Of a stretch of DNA of 64,000 nucleotides, positions 11,701 to 23,967 are shown one piece after another. The position numbers and the translations under genes are program-made. Numbering within the stretch: position 1 is the first letter of the stretch; the number at the start of each line of letters is the position of its first letter. Origin of the DNA: Struthidea cinerea (lineage: Eukaryota; Chordata; Aves; Passeriformes; Corcoracidae); NCBI GenBank assembly GCA_013397865.1, contig VZTI01001664.1, positions 36,576-100,575 on the forward strand, written 5' to 3'. The notes beneath the pieces are model-generated. The model had not been told where the DNA came from and made no database searches. It worked only from the letters and a program-made list of their open reading frames with translations.

Positions 11701-14700
11701 TACTCTAAGTTCTTGAGTTCAGATTTAATTTTAATGTTTTCATAGGGTTTTTTATTTCACTTAAATCAGCTTGAGAAACTGAAACGTTTTGCAAAACTTT
11801 GAAGTTGTTTTGGACTGATTGTTTACTACTAGAACTTTATGGTCTTCTCTAAAGATCAGTCCTCTTCTTAAGGAAAAACCTTTTTATTTTATGGATGCAT
11901 AGAACTACTGAAAACTAAGGTCTCCATCCATCTGGAAGAAAATGCTGATGTTTTGAAATAGTTCCTATGCTTAGGGTGAGGCTTAACAGCACTACATCCA
12001 GAGGCTGTGACAGAAATGATGTTGATTTGTTATAGAAACCAGACTCAATCCTTGCATCATCCCCTGCCCTGCTTGCTGAACCAGAGGCAGATGGAAGTGA
12101 TGGCAGTCAGTTGTACCAGAGTGGCTGCAGACATTGATGGATGTTTAGCACACTGCCCATATGCTTCCTGTGGGAGACCTATGGCTTTGGTTTTTGCCTT
12201 AAGTTTGTCCAGTCCTGTTGCAAGACAGAATTCTCACTGTTAACTCTGAGCAGAGAAGGAATTAATATTTACAATTTCATTTAGGAACACATCCTTCTAG
12301 AAGAGGGCTGCATTAGAGAAAAAAATTAAGTGATTTATAGGTATTTGACCGTGGATTATTCTAGTGCAATACCAGCTTCCAACCTTAAAAAAGGTCAAAG
12401 CTATTATAGATTGATCCATTTCATCTCCTACTGAGAAAAATGGGAAGACTTCAATGACTTCACAGGGAGCTTAGCTGGCATTGCAAAGTCTTCCTGAGAA
12501 GTACTATGTGGCCTAGTTGAAATCCACCAATTATACTATATTTTGCTGCAAGGTCTTGGTAAGGTCACAGTTATACAAATTCTCTATTTTAGTGCATGTT
12601 CTTACAATTCAGATCATGCCAAATTAGCACCAGTTCAACGAAATCTGAAGTATATAACAAAGGTGGTAATAATTTTATCTTGTTCAGCAAATAAGAGGTG
12701 TTTATTTAACTTCTTATTCCACTGTCATAGTGGTTGGCATGAGACTTTGATCTTGGTCCCACAAGTGCATAAACATGTAAGTAAAGTAAGTGATTTTAAA
12801 CATTTCTTGAGAAGGGTTGAAATACAGGCTCTGGGACAGTCACTCTTACAAATAGGCTCATGTCCTAACTTCTCCGTTATTCTCCAAGCATCCTGAAGTG
12901 ATGATGACTTGTAAATTATTTACTCTGGTTTTCTGTTTCAAACTAGTGTTTTTCTTGATTCAAGTGCCATGGAAAATTTGTCATTCCAACATCTTTTCTT
13001 CTTTCTTAAGACTATGTGAGATATCTTTGATTTACTTCTTTCTGAGGGCGTCCCTGTCTGGCAATAAATAAATATATCTCTGGTTTAATGCTATTTCTCC
13101 CCTTGGGTGTCTTTCAAATGCTTTCAACTAAAAGGGATTCTGCTGAAGTAATCCATCAGTGCCAGAAAGACCTCGTTCAAATGGTGGAGGCCAGTATATA
13201 GTAATATGACTGGTTCTCAAGGATGTTAAAAGAACATTTACCATGCATGAAACCATGTCTATTTCTCATAGGGATGTTCATCTAGGTTTGACAATTTTAA
13301 TTAAGAAAGCCAATCCAAATTTGGAAATGTCCCTGATTTTTCCTAATAGTTGGGAAACAGTTTCATTGGGGATAAAAGCATGTACTTTAGTTGGAGAGAA
13401 TGAAAATGGAAGCAAATAAGAAAACAAAGAAACAAAACCCCACAACAACAACAAAAAAACCCACCCAACCCCACCAACCCCCTCCCCCCCAAAAAAAGAA
13501 ACCAAACCCTTCCCTGTTATTTTCTGCAAAAGAGACAATTATTAATGCAACTACAAAATTATAAGCTTTTACTTTCCCTTCAACTAATGTGAAGACAGAA
13601 GGAAAAGCCAAGCAGGCAGGGAAATTCAGTCTTCTCCATTTGAGTACTCTTTCTTATTTTTCAGGTTTTGAATCAAACAGTAAACTCTTATAGAATCAGA
13701 CAATTAATTACTATATATTTTAACTAGTAATAAAAAAAAAATCTGATACTGCAGTGTTGATGTAGAAATAGTTCATAGTTTTCTGAATAGTTCTGAAGGG
13801 ATTAATTATTGTATCCCCGGAGTCAGGCTATAAAACAGCTAAAGGGGAAATCTGAAAATGATAAACAGTATTTTGCATGTTCACCCTGTTTTATTCAAAG
13901 CATATATGGGTTTTATTTACCTTATTTTATTCCTATACTATATGGCCATTGTGTCCTGGATATTTGTGTGCAGCTTGATGTATGAGTATATTACCACTAT
14001 TATTATAAAAGAACGCTTTTCAGTTATTTTGTAGCAAAACCAAGACTGAACACCTGAATAAACTGATAGATCTTCTGAGGAAATAAAGTATTTCATTATA
14101 AGTAACTTGTAGGTATACAAATACTTGGCTTTCGTAGCTATTGCTCCTGGAGAGACTTAGGTGCATTCCCATTACATCTTAAAACTTAGTGCCGGGCTGG
14201 AGCTAATGCCAAAGCCGTTGATATATCAAGATTCTTTACTGCAGCTGTGCTTTTGCTGTGTGCTTTTTGTTTGTTCCCATGCTGAATAAAAGCCTGCAGA
14301 CCAAGTTACCCTATAATTCTGGATAATTGGGTTATTCATTTTAAACCCCTTGGATGGTAGGAGGAAATAATCGTTGTGCCTGTATGAATTGGAAAGGTGC
14401 CATTCCATTGAAACCAAGGTGAGACAATTTGTTTCTGGAACACCAGGGAGAACTGAACTGCTGCAGAATGAATGCCTTTTTGAGATAAAACTAGACTAAA
14501 CAACTTTAAGCTTCCCTTTACTTGTTGGTGCCTGCAGTTCTGAACATTTTAATTGAGGCTTTTCTTTTGTTCCACATAAAAGAAAGCTTTGTCCATCTGT
14601 TTGAAGTGAAATGTTATTTTATTTAAAAGAACCCATTTTAACAATTGAACTGTAACTCATTATTTTAAAAGCATTTGGTCCTATCCTGAGTTGGTGTAAA

Positions 14701-17700
14701 ATCAATATTAAGTTAATAAGAATGATACATGAGGAAATAATCTAATAATTTACTTCTTCCACCACACAATTTATGGAAGGGCCAGCATTTAATATTATCC
14801 TAAGATAAGCAACACCATTTTGTTTATCATACAAGTGATTGTATCTGTCCCTTTTGATCTGTGAGATGTGAAGCTTTGGGAACTAATTAAAAGCTTTGGC
14901 CTTGGACATGATGCTTCTGCTTTATTTTCTCTGCCTTCAAAATATGAATATATTCAAGTTTTTAAAAAATTGTTTATAGTTATTCCAGACTACAGTCCAT
15001 AAATCTAAATACCAGATATTGCTAAACTATATCTACTTTAATTTCTTTAAATTCAAACATCTCTAAACTTTACTACCTGTCAAAGAATTCAGTACACAGA
15101 CAACACCACTAATATTTAAAGCTGGGCATCTAAAGTTTGGCTTTATTAATAAAACATTCTAGCACCAAACAACAGAATATGTTTTCTCATCAGTTATCAG
15201 ACGTCCAAGGAAAGTGATGAATTCTAAAGGAAGTAAGATCATGTTGTCACAGTTTTCAATAAGACAAATACTTCAGGGAATATGTTTCTGTTTCCTTTCT
15301 GATAATGACTAAGTTCTTGCACAGCCATACAGAATATAATGAGCTATTGATGGGTATATGAAGTTCCAGCTGCAGTCATTGAGGACATTTCCTTAAATGT
15401 GAGCTCTCTAATATTATGCATAACTGATGATAATCTATAAAATCTTAGGATGAGTGAGTTTTTCTTTGGAGTGGGTCAATATCATTTTTTCTATTGAGTA
15501 GTACTGACTATAAGCAGCTTGAGAAATATGGAAGCAGCAAATGCTTAGCACATGTAAGAAGAGCAAAAAACGCGAGTAAGGAAAAAAAATGATGCAAGTT
15601 TCATTAATTCAAGGAATAATCACTATATAACCAGTGAGTTTAAAGAGGTTCACACTAATGCATAGCATTTACTTTGTAAAAATGAATGTCTGGAAAATAT
15701 ACTGTATAGGAATATATAATAATATATGTATAACATAATAATATGAAAACTTTGAATGGCGTTACCTCTCAGCTGATGACAATAGAGGATGCTTAATTAA
15801 ACCATTTATCAGTCATGAAGGAATGATAAATGGAGAGATTTTAAATAATTTTTATATAATTCTCAGGAAAAATGTATCTACTTGAGGAAACAAAAATGAA
15901 GTATAAATATGCAGAAAGCTGCACCATCTCTTAGTGAAAATACTCTGAATACTCTAAAAATTCCAAAATGTTTAAATAAAAAAAACTTAAGAATTCTAGT
16001 TATTCAAAGTAAGATTAATAGGGAAAATAAGGGTGTTTCTAGCACCTCATGACAATTACCAGTTGCAGTGCTGTTCACAGATACAACACATGCATTTCAT
16101 TGTCTCTTGACTTGCACAAAATGCTTTCCATGAGCCTTGCCTGGACTCAGCCTGCTTGGCCTGTTTGCCTTGACCTTGATGGACCAGTGTTAACATTTCA
16201 GCTGCTGCCTACTTTTGCAGTCAGTGAGAGCTGGGGGTGGCAGCAGTCAGATCTTCAGTTCCAGTCAGTCTTGAAAGAAGAAAGCTGGAAGGATGTATCA
16301 TTGTGCATTGTGGAGACTGATCTGTGGCAGAGAGCATATACTCAGGATTTCTCTTTTATTTGGAAATGGGAGCTTCTGGAGATAAATTGTTTCACGTCTT
16401 ATTTTAGGTTATTTCGCAACTGTATAGGAATATCTCAGCAAGAAGAGAAACAGCAGAAACTGAGATATTCAAGAGAACTAAAAAATGAGTGTGTGTGTAT
16501 TTAAATGCAATCAAAGCTCCTGTCTAGCTGAATAGTTCAAAATATCTGCAGATCAAAGGACAATTCTACTTTGTGTGTGGCATCCCAGAGCCAGGGAGGA
16601 GCAGAAGTGTTTCACGTCAGCTGGAAAACTTGTCCCTACTATCAGGAACCTTTCTCTAATGCAATGCTTCTTCCTTGCCACAGCTTCTCTCTGATCTTTC
16701 TGTCATAAGAACTAAGGAAAGCTTTGATCCTATACTAAAATCCCATACTTTGATTCTATCCTAATCTCACATCTCCAAAAGGCATGTTTTCCCATCATGT
16801 GGCCCGACACAGTGCTGTGCCTCTATAAGTGTCACTTGATCCATGTTATCGCATCTCTTGGAAATTAAAAATGGTACCGTTTCAAAACTTAGCAGAAAAA
16901 ATAAAATGCCAAGGACTAGTTTTATTTTTATGTAAATAATGGACAAGACAAGAATGCAGCCTGTTTCATTTCTGTTTAAAGTTATGATTGTCTTTGGGAT
17001 GTGCGAGTAGAAAGCTTGTGGAGCCGATCAGAAGATTAGCTTTTACACCAGCTGTTGCTAATGAGTGAGAGAAAAGCAGTTCTAACTCAACATATTTCTC
17101 CATCACTTAAAGCACCCGTGTCCTTCAAACTGGCTGCCCATAAGCCTAATTCTGTTCCATTTTCACTGAAGTCAAGGAAGCTTTGAATGTTAGTTTTTAA
17201 AATACCTGTATGCATAGAGCTGTTTGATTAGCTCTTCCTGAAATGGTATCTACTAGTTTATCACTTCATCCTAAACTAGAACAAAAATTCATAAAGACTA
17301 AATGTGTTTTAGAAAGGGATGTCTAGAAACAATTATTTTGAAACAACAAATTTTCTTCCTTTCTGACAGCTGAGATGGAAAACTTTTGCTGAAAATCAGT
17401 GAATTAAGGGTCAAAAGTAATTTATACTCTCTGACTAGAAATTTTAAATGCCTTTCCACTGTAATTTTTTCTTTGAATACATTCTTTTTAAGTAGCAAGA
17501 AAACTTAAATAACCTCTTACATAAGTTTTTAAATTAGTATACCCTTTCAAGGTATATATTTCTTGCTGTTATGCTGTATGGAGCAGATCAGCCTGAATTC
17601 TTGTACTATAAAGTAACTTCAAATGAATTAATTACTGAAGATTCAGAGCCACGAGGTGAGACACAGAATATTAATCTGAGAAAGGACAAAATTTAGATAT

Positions 17701-18286
17701 TTGGATAGAGAGAGTGAAGAGCCAAAGATGGACAATAAAATTTGGTGGCTGAGAGACTGAGGGAGACTCAGTCTCTCTCCTCTCTGAAAATAAGTGTCCT
17801 CGTTCTGGTCAGGTTAGGGGTAACTTTTGCAGTAGCTTGGAGAGTCTTGGTGAGGATACTGAATTGGGGAGTGCCATTCCTAAACCAGGAAAATATGTAT
17901 GGGAGGATGATGAACAGTGCTAAGCTTGGATAGTATCTGCATGTTATTGATTCATAACCAAATACCTTTAGAAATTGTATTATCTATTATTTACTTGTTG
18001 AAATGTCTGGGCTCCATATAAAGTAAACCATCAGAATAGCACCAGAATAGTTTGGGGAATATTGCTATGATACTTAAAATTTCAAAACTAATATTAGGGG
18101 GAAAAACCCCAGTATTGATTTCAACATCTGTGCCAATACTGGAAAAAGGGAGGCAATGATAATAGAACTGGGATATTGAATTATAGACATATTTTCACTT
18201 GTCACATTCTTAAGTACTACTAGTGACCTTTCTCTGTAAGGATGTAACTAAAATTTCTAGAAACTAATCCAGGCAAAGCTCATGAA
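11701..18286. other. AT-rich non-coding DNA
   Basis: About 6.6 kb without a supported gene. It includes the longest ATG-initiated frame of the window (16049-16504 plus, 151 codons), whose predicted product has no recognisable domain and is best treated as chance. An A/C-rich, C-run tract lies at 13426-13507. The stretches at about 14140-14430 and 16980-17200 are conserved-element candidates. Confidence 0.65.
13426..13507. repeat. A/C-rich tract with C-runs (G4-capable minus strand)
   Basis: The plus strand holds AAC units then five C-runs of 3, 3, 4, 5 and 7 between 13460 and 13490. The minus strand therefore carries five G-runs with short loops, enough for an intramolecular G-quadruplex. 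No gene or promoter is recognised nearby. Confidence 0.8.
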
Positions 18287-18368
18287 CCACACTGTCGCTG
18301 TTATGTCCGAGACGCATAAAGAAAACGACATAGAGTCCAGGCTTACGAACAAGCAGAAGTGGAAGCGC

Positions 18369-18374
18369 TTTAAT
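18369..18374 (-). terminator. LTR polyadenylation signal (ATTAAA)
   Basis: Variant hexamer on the minus strand between the TATA box and the U5 end of the solo LTR. Confidence 0.45.
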
Positions 18375-18388
18375 AATTTTCCAACTGC

Positions 18389-18395
18389 TTTTATA
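18389..18395 (-). promoter_or_regulatory. LTR TATA box
   Basis: TATAAAA on the minus strand within the 373-bp solo LTR, placed just upstream of the ATTAAA signal as in compact retroviral LTRs. Confidence 0.55.
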
Positions 18396-18671
18396 GGATA
18401 GATCGCAAAAGTGTGTTGAGTGGCAATAGGTAATTGGTTCCTCGGCCATCCACCCCTTGAGAGGATTGGCCAAGTTCTAAGATACCTATTCCAAAATATT
18501 TTCAAAGTCAAAGCCATAACAATCTTGCAAAACAGCCTGCAGGTGCAAGAAGTTTATGAAACTGTGACCTTGTTTAAAATAGTTTACATAGGAAAGACAG
18601 TCTGCTCACAGAATATTGAGAAAAGGCTGAAGAATTTCTCTGCTTCTAGCTTTTTAGCACCTACACCACAC

Positions 18672-18902
18672 AGTTTCCTCATTCCTGTTTTCAGCTGCTT
18701 CCTGAATGGATAAAGTATATATGACCACATTTCAAACCTGCTAAGCTTAAATTTGACTTTCTTAATGCTATTTCAGTGTTACCACACATTTCTGCTTTGC
18801 CTTGTTCCTACAGGGTTCCTACAACTTTCTGCTAACCGGAGTTCACAGATCAGTAAGGTAGTCATAGTTTGCTGTTTTCCATCCCCACCCCTAAAATAAA
18901 AA
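18672..18902. other. Short unique spacer
   Basis: Spacer between a solo LTR and a CR1 end. I see no gene or recognisable repeat in it. Confidence 0.6.
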
Positions 18903-19128
18903 AGCATAGCATCATCAATATTGTAAGAGACCTTTAAGATCATCAAGTCCAACCATCAATCCACTGTCACTGTAACCCCTAAACCATTAAACCACATCAC
19001 CCAGCACCAGATCTAGATTATTTTTGAACACCTCCAGGGATGGTGACTCCAACTCCTCCCAGGGCAACGTATTCCAATGCCTGGGCACCCTAAAAGAGAA
19101 TTTTTTTTCTAATATCTAATCTGAAGCT
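18903..19128 (-). mobile_element. CR1 LINE, 3' end fragment
   Basis: Phrases such as GACCTTTAAGATCATCAAGT, CACCTCCAGGGATGGTGACT and TTCCAATGCCTGGGCACCCT are typical of the 3' region of the chicken-repeat-1 LINE, read in reverse here. The left edge, CATAGCATCAT, resembles the degenerate 8-bp units that end CR1 elements. Only the 3' part is present, the usual outcome of truncated target-primed insertion. Many mismatches and a lost 5' edge point to an old copy. CR1 is the dominant LINE of birds, which supports the host assignment. Confidence 0.88.
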
Positions 19129-21116
19129 GTTCTGTCTAAGCTGTGCATACTTTGTAGAATGCATGCTTCCCTTATACTGATTGACTTCCTTATCGAGAAT
19201 AATTCCCCAAGCAAGGAATCTGGAGAAATCAAGTTTCTGTGGGTTTTTGCCTCCTGACCAAGACCTATGGTGTTAAGTGTGCTCTAAGCTACAACTGAAA
19301 ATTTCCATATGTACAAAATCTGTAGTTTCTTTGTTAGCTCCACTCCTTTGATAAAGAAACCAGAAAGAATACCTTTGCATGTTTCACAAATCTGTAGAAA
19401 TTGAGATATTTTGAAAAGTAAGTTTTCTCTCAAACTAGACTTAAGTGTAACACTGATTTCAGAACAGAAGGGTGGGGACAGACTGATTTACATCTGAGGT
19501 ATGTGATGGAATATTTTGTATCTGGCCCTAATGTTTATTTTCATGTATGTGCAAAAGTCTTGCTGATTTCAAAACCTGGGAAATAACCTTGGGATTAAGC
19601 TTGCTTATCTCCAAATTTAAATTTACTGCAGAAGATGAAAAACGGTATTTCAATGCAAACACTCAGCAAAACATGGGAAAGTAACTTTAATTTAATAAGC
19701 AAATTATTTTCCTATTAATTAAATGTGTATCGATTGTTGCAAGAGCAATTATTGCATTTAGCAAGTATGAGAGAGATTAATCTAGTTGCAATCTATTTAG
19801 TTTAGAATTGCATGGGCAATACAAATACATAATTAGAAGGAACTGCATTTCTAGGAAGCTAAGGACTTATTAATGAAAAATGTTCTGATTGTATGAGTAC
19901 TTATTATAGAATTCAGGGAATAACAGTTTTAAAAAACTGCTAGATTACCTTCTCCCCAGAAAAGAATATACAGAAGAAGACATGAGACAGGTACCAGCCA
20001 TGCTCATAGCCTAAGTCTGTAGTAGAACTATTTATGTTAAATTAATAAAACTCAGTTTCCTTACCACCAAAGGACAGAAATCGTGCTATATGAAAAAAGA
20101 ACAAAACATTTGCAGGCGATGGACAAAGGAGAAAATAATTAAAGAGCTGCCATTAAAATATGGTGCGCTCTCTTGCAGTGTAGAGGCCATGTGGCAAAGA
20201 AAAACACAGGACAGCTGGGATCTGGTCTGCCGGAGGATCTATGGGTGTGGGAAGCCTGAATAAAACAACCCACTGAGTATATTTGTGGAATGAGGACGAA
20301 TGGCTCCTTTTCCCTCTATGCACACAGAGACAGCTCATGAAAAGCCTTACACTGTATTTCCTACACGTTATTAAATGAAAATGGTTTCCCTGGCAGGGCT
20401 GAATGATTTTTATACAGGGATTTTGGAGGAGATGGACCATAACTTTTAGCAACGCTGGGCAGTATTTTATAGCTCTATAGGCCAAATGAGGTTTGTGGGT
20501 CATTCTGAAGTCCTTGCTAGCTAAACAAGCAAGCCATGTGTTTACCTCTGTTGTCATTAAATGAAAAGGAATGATGAGATGTGTCTCACAAGATGCTTAG
20601 CATTTGATGAAGCATTATATTTGGAGCAAAACAAAAACAATCAATCAAGGAGAAAGGATAAATTAATCTTGTTGCTGCAAGACCACGCAGAAGGGGCTTA
20701 AAATGTCATTTAGCTCAGAAGAGCTGTAGTTAAGCATTTAAACTTTTTCAGGTGTACTCAGAACAGAATTAGTATTATAAGATACAAATTTTATTTTCTT
20801 GGTAGAATTAATCTAGCTTTCTGGCATCGGATGCAATAGAAACAGAAATATAGATGTAAATAGGAAGAAGAAAATAAATTTTAGAAAATTTAAGCACATT
20901 AATGAAAAGAAAGGCCTTTTCTCAGATACAGGGTATGAAGAAACAATGCATTTGTGAAAGATAAAATATAATAGATAATACTCGGAAAATAATTTGCTGT
21001 GTCTGAGTCCTGAGGAAATTTTCTTCAAGATTTCATTTTCATTAGTGTTTTAAAGTCAGTATCAGTTCATAAATCTTTCTGAAATATTTCACAGAAATTT
21101 GTTAGCCCTATTATTA
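19129..21116. other. AT-rich non-coding DNA with a candidate conserved block
   Basis: No gene is supported. The part from about 20,140 to 20,590 stands out for its more even base composition and contains a 134-codon open frame on the minus strand (20153-20557) with no recognisable domain. I treat the frame as incidental to a possible conserved non-coding element. Confidence 0.6.
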
Positions 21117-21442
21117 GCTGTTGTCAGAGACTGAAATAGTTCATGCCTCAAACATTGACATAGTTTTGCTCATTATAACAAAACTGTGTAAAGAAGCTGC
21201 AACCACAGAAACCTCCTTGAAGAACTTTGCACTGTAACTCAAACTGCTGAGATGAGATAAAGGGAAACCCCTTCTTCAGTCACCGCAGGCCTGAGGAGAA
21301 ACAAACAAGGCTGAGGGAAAGGAATGCATCCACAAGGGAGCCAAAAGCAATAGAGACGCTTCCCTGTCTGGATTTGGGGTGAGGGAGACCACAGCCCACA
21401 GAGGCCAGGTTTGCACAGATGCCCCTCCCCCGCCGCGACCGA

Positions 21443-21467
21443 GGGTGGGGGGGGAGGAGGTTTCGGG
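21443..21467 (+). other. G-run block, possible G-quadruplex
   Basis: G-runs of 3 and 8, then two GG pairs and another GGG, lie within about 25 bp of the solo LTR. This is enough to form a quadruplex in principle. Confidence 0.45.
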
Positions 21468-21879
21468 TGTGTGGCATAACCTCTGGTCAGAGGCAGTGAA
21501 CACCCATCCTCCCTTACACAAACCGGCCCAGCTATGAAACCCCCAGCCCCACAGGCCACATCCACAGGACATTCACATGAGAGGCAGCTGAGAGGGCGTC
21601 ATAATCCATCAAAGACCCCCTGCAGTGCCCCCTGGAGTCATTCCTGAAGCCTTGCACCCCAGCACTGCACGTGATGCAAAAAACCCAGAGTCTGTTGTAA
21701 GAGACAATGGCAAACTACTCCCCCCTCACCCCCAGGCCTGGGTTTTCCTACCTAGCCTGAGCATATAGTAACCCAGGGGATTCTATACTTTTCAGGGGTA
21801 CCTTCACCACCAATAAGACCAGCTGGAGAGGATCAATGGAATGTCATTGGGATCCACAGATGGTGACATTTTTTTATTC

Positions 21880-21956
21880 TGTCTTTCTCACTCTCTTTCT
21901 GTCCCCCTCACCTATTTTCTATTTCTTTCTTTTCTCTCTGTCTCTCTCTCTCTCAT
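21880..21956 (+). repeat. CT-rich tract
   Basis: Pyrimidine-rich run ending in a (TC)n stretch with one interrupting G, located inside the solo LTR just upstream of AATAAA. Confidence 0.75.
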
Positions 21957-21967
21957 ATTTACTATCA

Positions 21968-21973
21968 AATAAA
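21968..21973 (+). terminator. LTR polyadenylation signal
   Basis: AATAAA about 90 bp from the 3' end of the 942-bp solo LTR. Its position sets the LTR orientation. Confidence 0.55.
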
Positions 21974-22068
21974 GCCCATACTGTTGACACTGGCATATGG
22001 TTTCGTTTTCAACTTAATTTGGGCAGACACATTTCTAATAACCTTTAAAGCCGGATCCTGACAGCTGT

Positions 22069-23967
22069 CTTTCAGAACATATGACAGTAAAATGACTTGT
22101 CCAGGATCGGAGTGGATCAATAGTTTCAAAATCCCCTGAACTTGTTTTACTTCTTTGCTTTTGTTACTAAGCTGTTTCCCATCACTTTCTGTGCATAAGA
22201 CAATTCAAAGCCAGTCAAACAACTGCACATGTCATCTCTGCTTCTTCTTCTTACTCTCTTCAAACACATTCATTTTGCTAAAAAGAAGGAAACTCCATCT
22301 GTCTCCATTTGTTTGAGTTCTCTCTTCTTCATACTCTTCCTGATTAAATATTCCAGGTCATAGGCTTGCTGCAGATTACTGGCTTCTTGCCTCTGACTTT
22401 CTCCCCATTCACAGCTCCAGTGCTGTGAGAGCAGGGGGCAATTAGGAGCTTTCTGCAGCAGCTCTTCCATCCACTGAAGACACAGACTGTGCATTACTGG
22501 CTTTTAGAGTGAGAAACTCAGTAGTGTCCCCTGACCTATCACTCATTTGTCAGTGAAAGAAGCTGAAACAGCTGTTTCTCAGAGGACAGCAAATGTATCA
22601 AGAAAACACTTCGTTGATGTAGCCCCTGTACCTAGACATGGCAAATAAAGGCTATTTTGGGTTGTCAAATACATAATAACTTGTGTGTAGAGATTTGTAA
22701 AAAGCAAAGTTTGCTCTGCACAACTTCAATCTTTTCACTGTCTAGGGCCTAGGAAAAGTTGGTGTTCTTTTAGGTCAAGGAGATGTGATTTTCAATGTTT
22801 TCACTTAGGACAAACTTTGTGAAGGAAGGTAGGATCCCTTTGCTCTGACACAGTTGCTGCTCTCCCTGTTTCCTTTCAATTTTTTCCCAGTTTCTTCTTT
22901 CTATTTGTTCTTTTTTGTTGTTTATTAAGCTAAAATAACTTTTAAAATTACTCAAAATTTACATGCTTCTCCAGGTATGGGCAGAGAGTGGTGGGCTTGC
23001 CAACAAATGTTGTACATGCGGGTTCTTGCATTTTTGTACTTCAGAAGTCAAACCAAGAGGAGGAGCAGAAAGTACTGCCTTTCAAATAGCTGTATTTTCG
23101 TTGTTCTACTCATTTCTGGGATACTCCTATTGTAAGTTAGACCTCAGAGCCATTTTCTTCCTTTCTTGTTTGATGCATTTCCTTCTAGACATCTCTGGTC
23201 AAGGTAACACCTGCACCAGGAAAGTGCAATATTCTATGGCTGAGAAACCCAGAAGCAAACCATTCAACATTCAAAATGTATGTATTTGTAGGAAAATGGA
23301 TGAGTAAGAGGGAATAGCTAGGTAAATTATTGAAACCTAAATATACTACAAAGTATTAACCCTAGCTAATGCACTATTAACAATCAAATATTGAGTAACC
23401 ATAATATATTTCATTGAAAAACAAGAAAGGGATCAGGTGAGTTTCTGTTTTCAGGACAAAGTTTCAGTGATGGAAACAAAATTTGAAATTTTGGGTGTGT
23501 GTATAAATAAAAGGTTTAAAGAAATTCCTTCTCAAACCTGATTGATGCTGTATGATATGGTAAAGTGATAGACATGCATGTTGAATGTCTGTCCATCTGC
23601 AAAAATCCAGATCCAATTTTTGCATCATTTTAAAACAAAATCTCTTAATACTGTTAACATAGAAGCATTTTATTTAATTTATGTATGGTTTTGCAAGCAA
23701 AAAGAATTGCAAAATTACAGACAGAGATATGTGAATTTTACAGTAGGAGTTTCTTGTGAGGAGGTCAGAAACTGTTCTGTAGCATGTAGGTAGTCATCTT
23801 TTAGTTAATAACGGCAAGGAAATGCATTTCCATTTCTGGTTTCCTGTAGGCAGAGTAGAATGCTGTGAAGCAAGGTCATTATACCTTATACTACAGAATA
23901 CAGATTACAGGAATTCAACTTCTTTCATCTGGGAATTATTATAAAGTAGCTATTGACAAATGTGAAA
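22069..23967. other. Non-coding DNA with one coding-like patch
   Basis: No gene is supported. The patch at 22270-22494 (minus) has a 74-codon frame with exon-like composition and is listed separately. The remainder is ordinary unique AT-rich DNA. Confidence 0.6.
22270..22494 (-). other. Open frame with coding-like composition, unproven
   Basis: A 74-codon frame from ATG to stop on the minus strand. The product is rich in Glu, Gln, Leu and Lys, for example MEELLQKAP and LQQAYDLEYLIRKSMKKREL, and could be helical. Codons such as CTG and CAG are frequent for such an AT-rich region. There is an in-frame stop just upstream of the ATG, and CTCTAAAAG could act as a splice acceptor. I do not recognise the protein. 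It could be a small exon, a decayed gene fragment or chance. Confidence 0.15.

Larger units (their letters stand above)
18293..18665 (-). mobile_element. Solo LTR of an endogenous retrovirus (373 bp)
   Basis: The segment begins TGTCGCTG and ends CACCTACA, with a perfect 6-bp duplication CCACAC at 18287-18292 and 18666-18671. On the minus strand a TATAAAA box (18389-18395) is followed about 15-20 bp later by ATTAAA, a variant polyadenylation signal (18369-18374), then about 75 bp of U5. The 6-bp duplication and very short R fit the alpha/beta retrovirus (ERVK-like) group. No internal viral genes are present. Length and layout resemble the solo LTR at 1714-2082, but the sequences differ, so they are different families or distant subfamilies. 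Confidence 0.87.
21122..22063 (+). mobile_element. Solo LTR of an endogenous retrovirus (942 bp)
   Basis: The segment begins TGTCAGAGACTG and ends GGATCCTGACA, giving short inverted ends TGTCAG/CTGACA. A perfect 5-bp duplication GCTGT flanks it at 21117-21121 and 22064-22068. AATAAA at 21968-21973 lies about 90 bp before the right end, so R/U5 are on the right and the element is plus-strand. The length and 5-bp duplication fit an ERVL- or ERV1-like LTR. The centre is unusually GC-rich, with a G-run block near 21443-21467, and a CT-rich tract (about 21880-21956) precedes the polyadenylation signal. No internal viral gene is attached. Open frames inside it (for example 21239-21565 minus) are shadows of the GC-rich LTR. 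Confidence 0.85.

Noticed and set aside
16049..16504. Longest ATG-initiated frame (151 codons, plus)
   Set aside because: No recognisable domain, mixed composition and no clear splice or promoter context. A frame of this length is plausible by chance in 64 kb.
21239..21572. Overlapping frames of 65-108 codons with Cys/Gly/Pro-rich products
   Set aside because: They lie inside the 942-bp solo LTR, where high GC lowers stop frequency.
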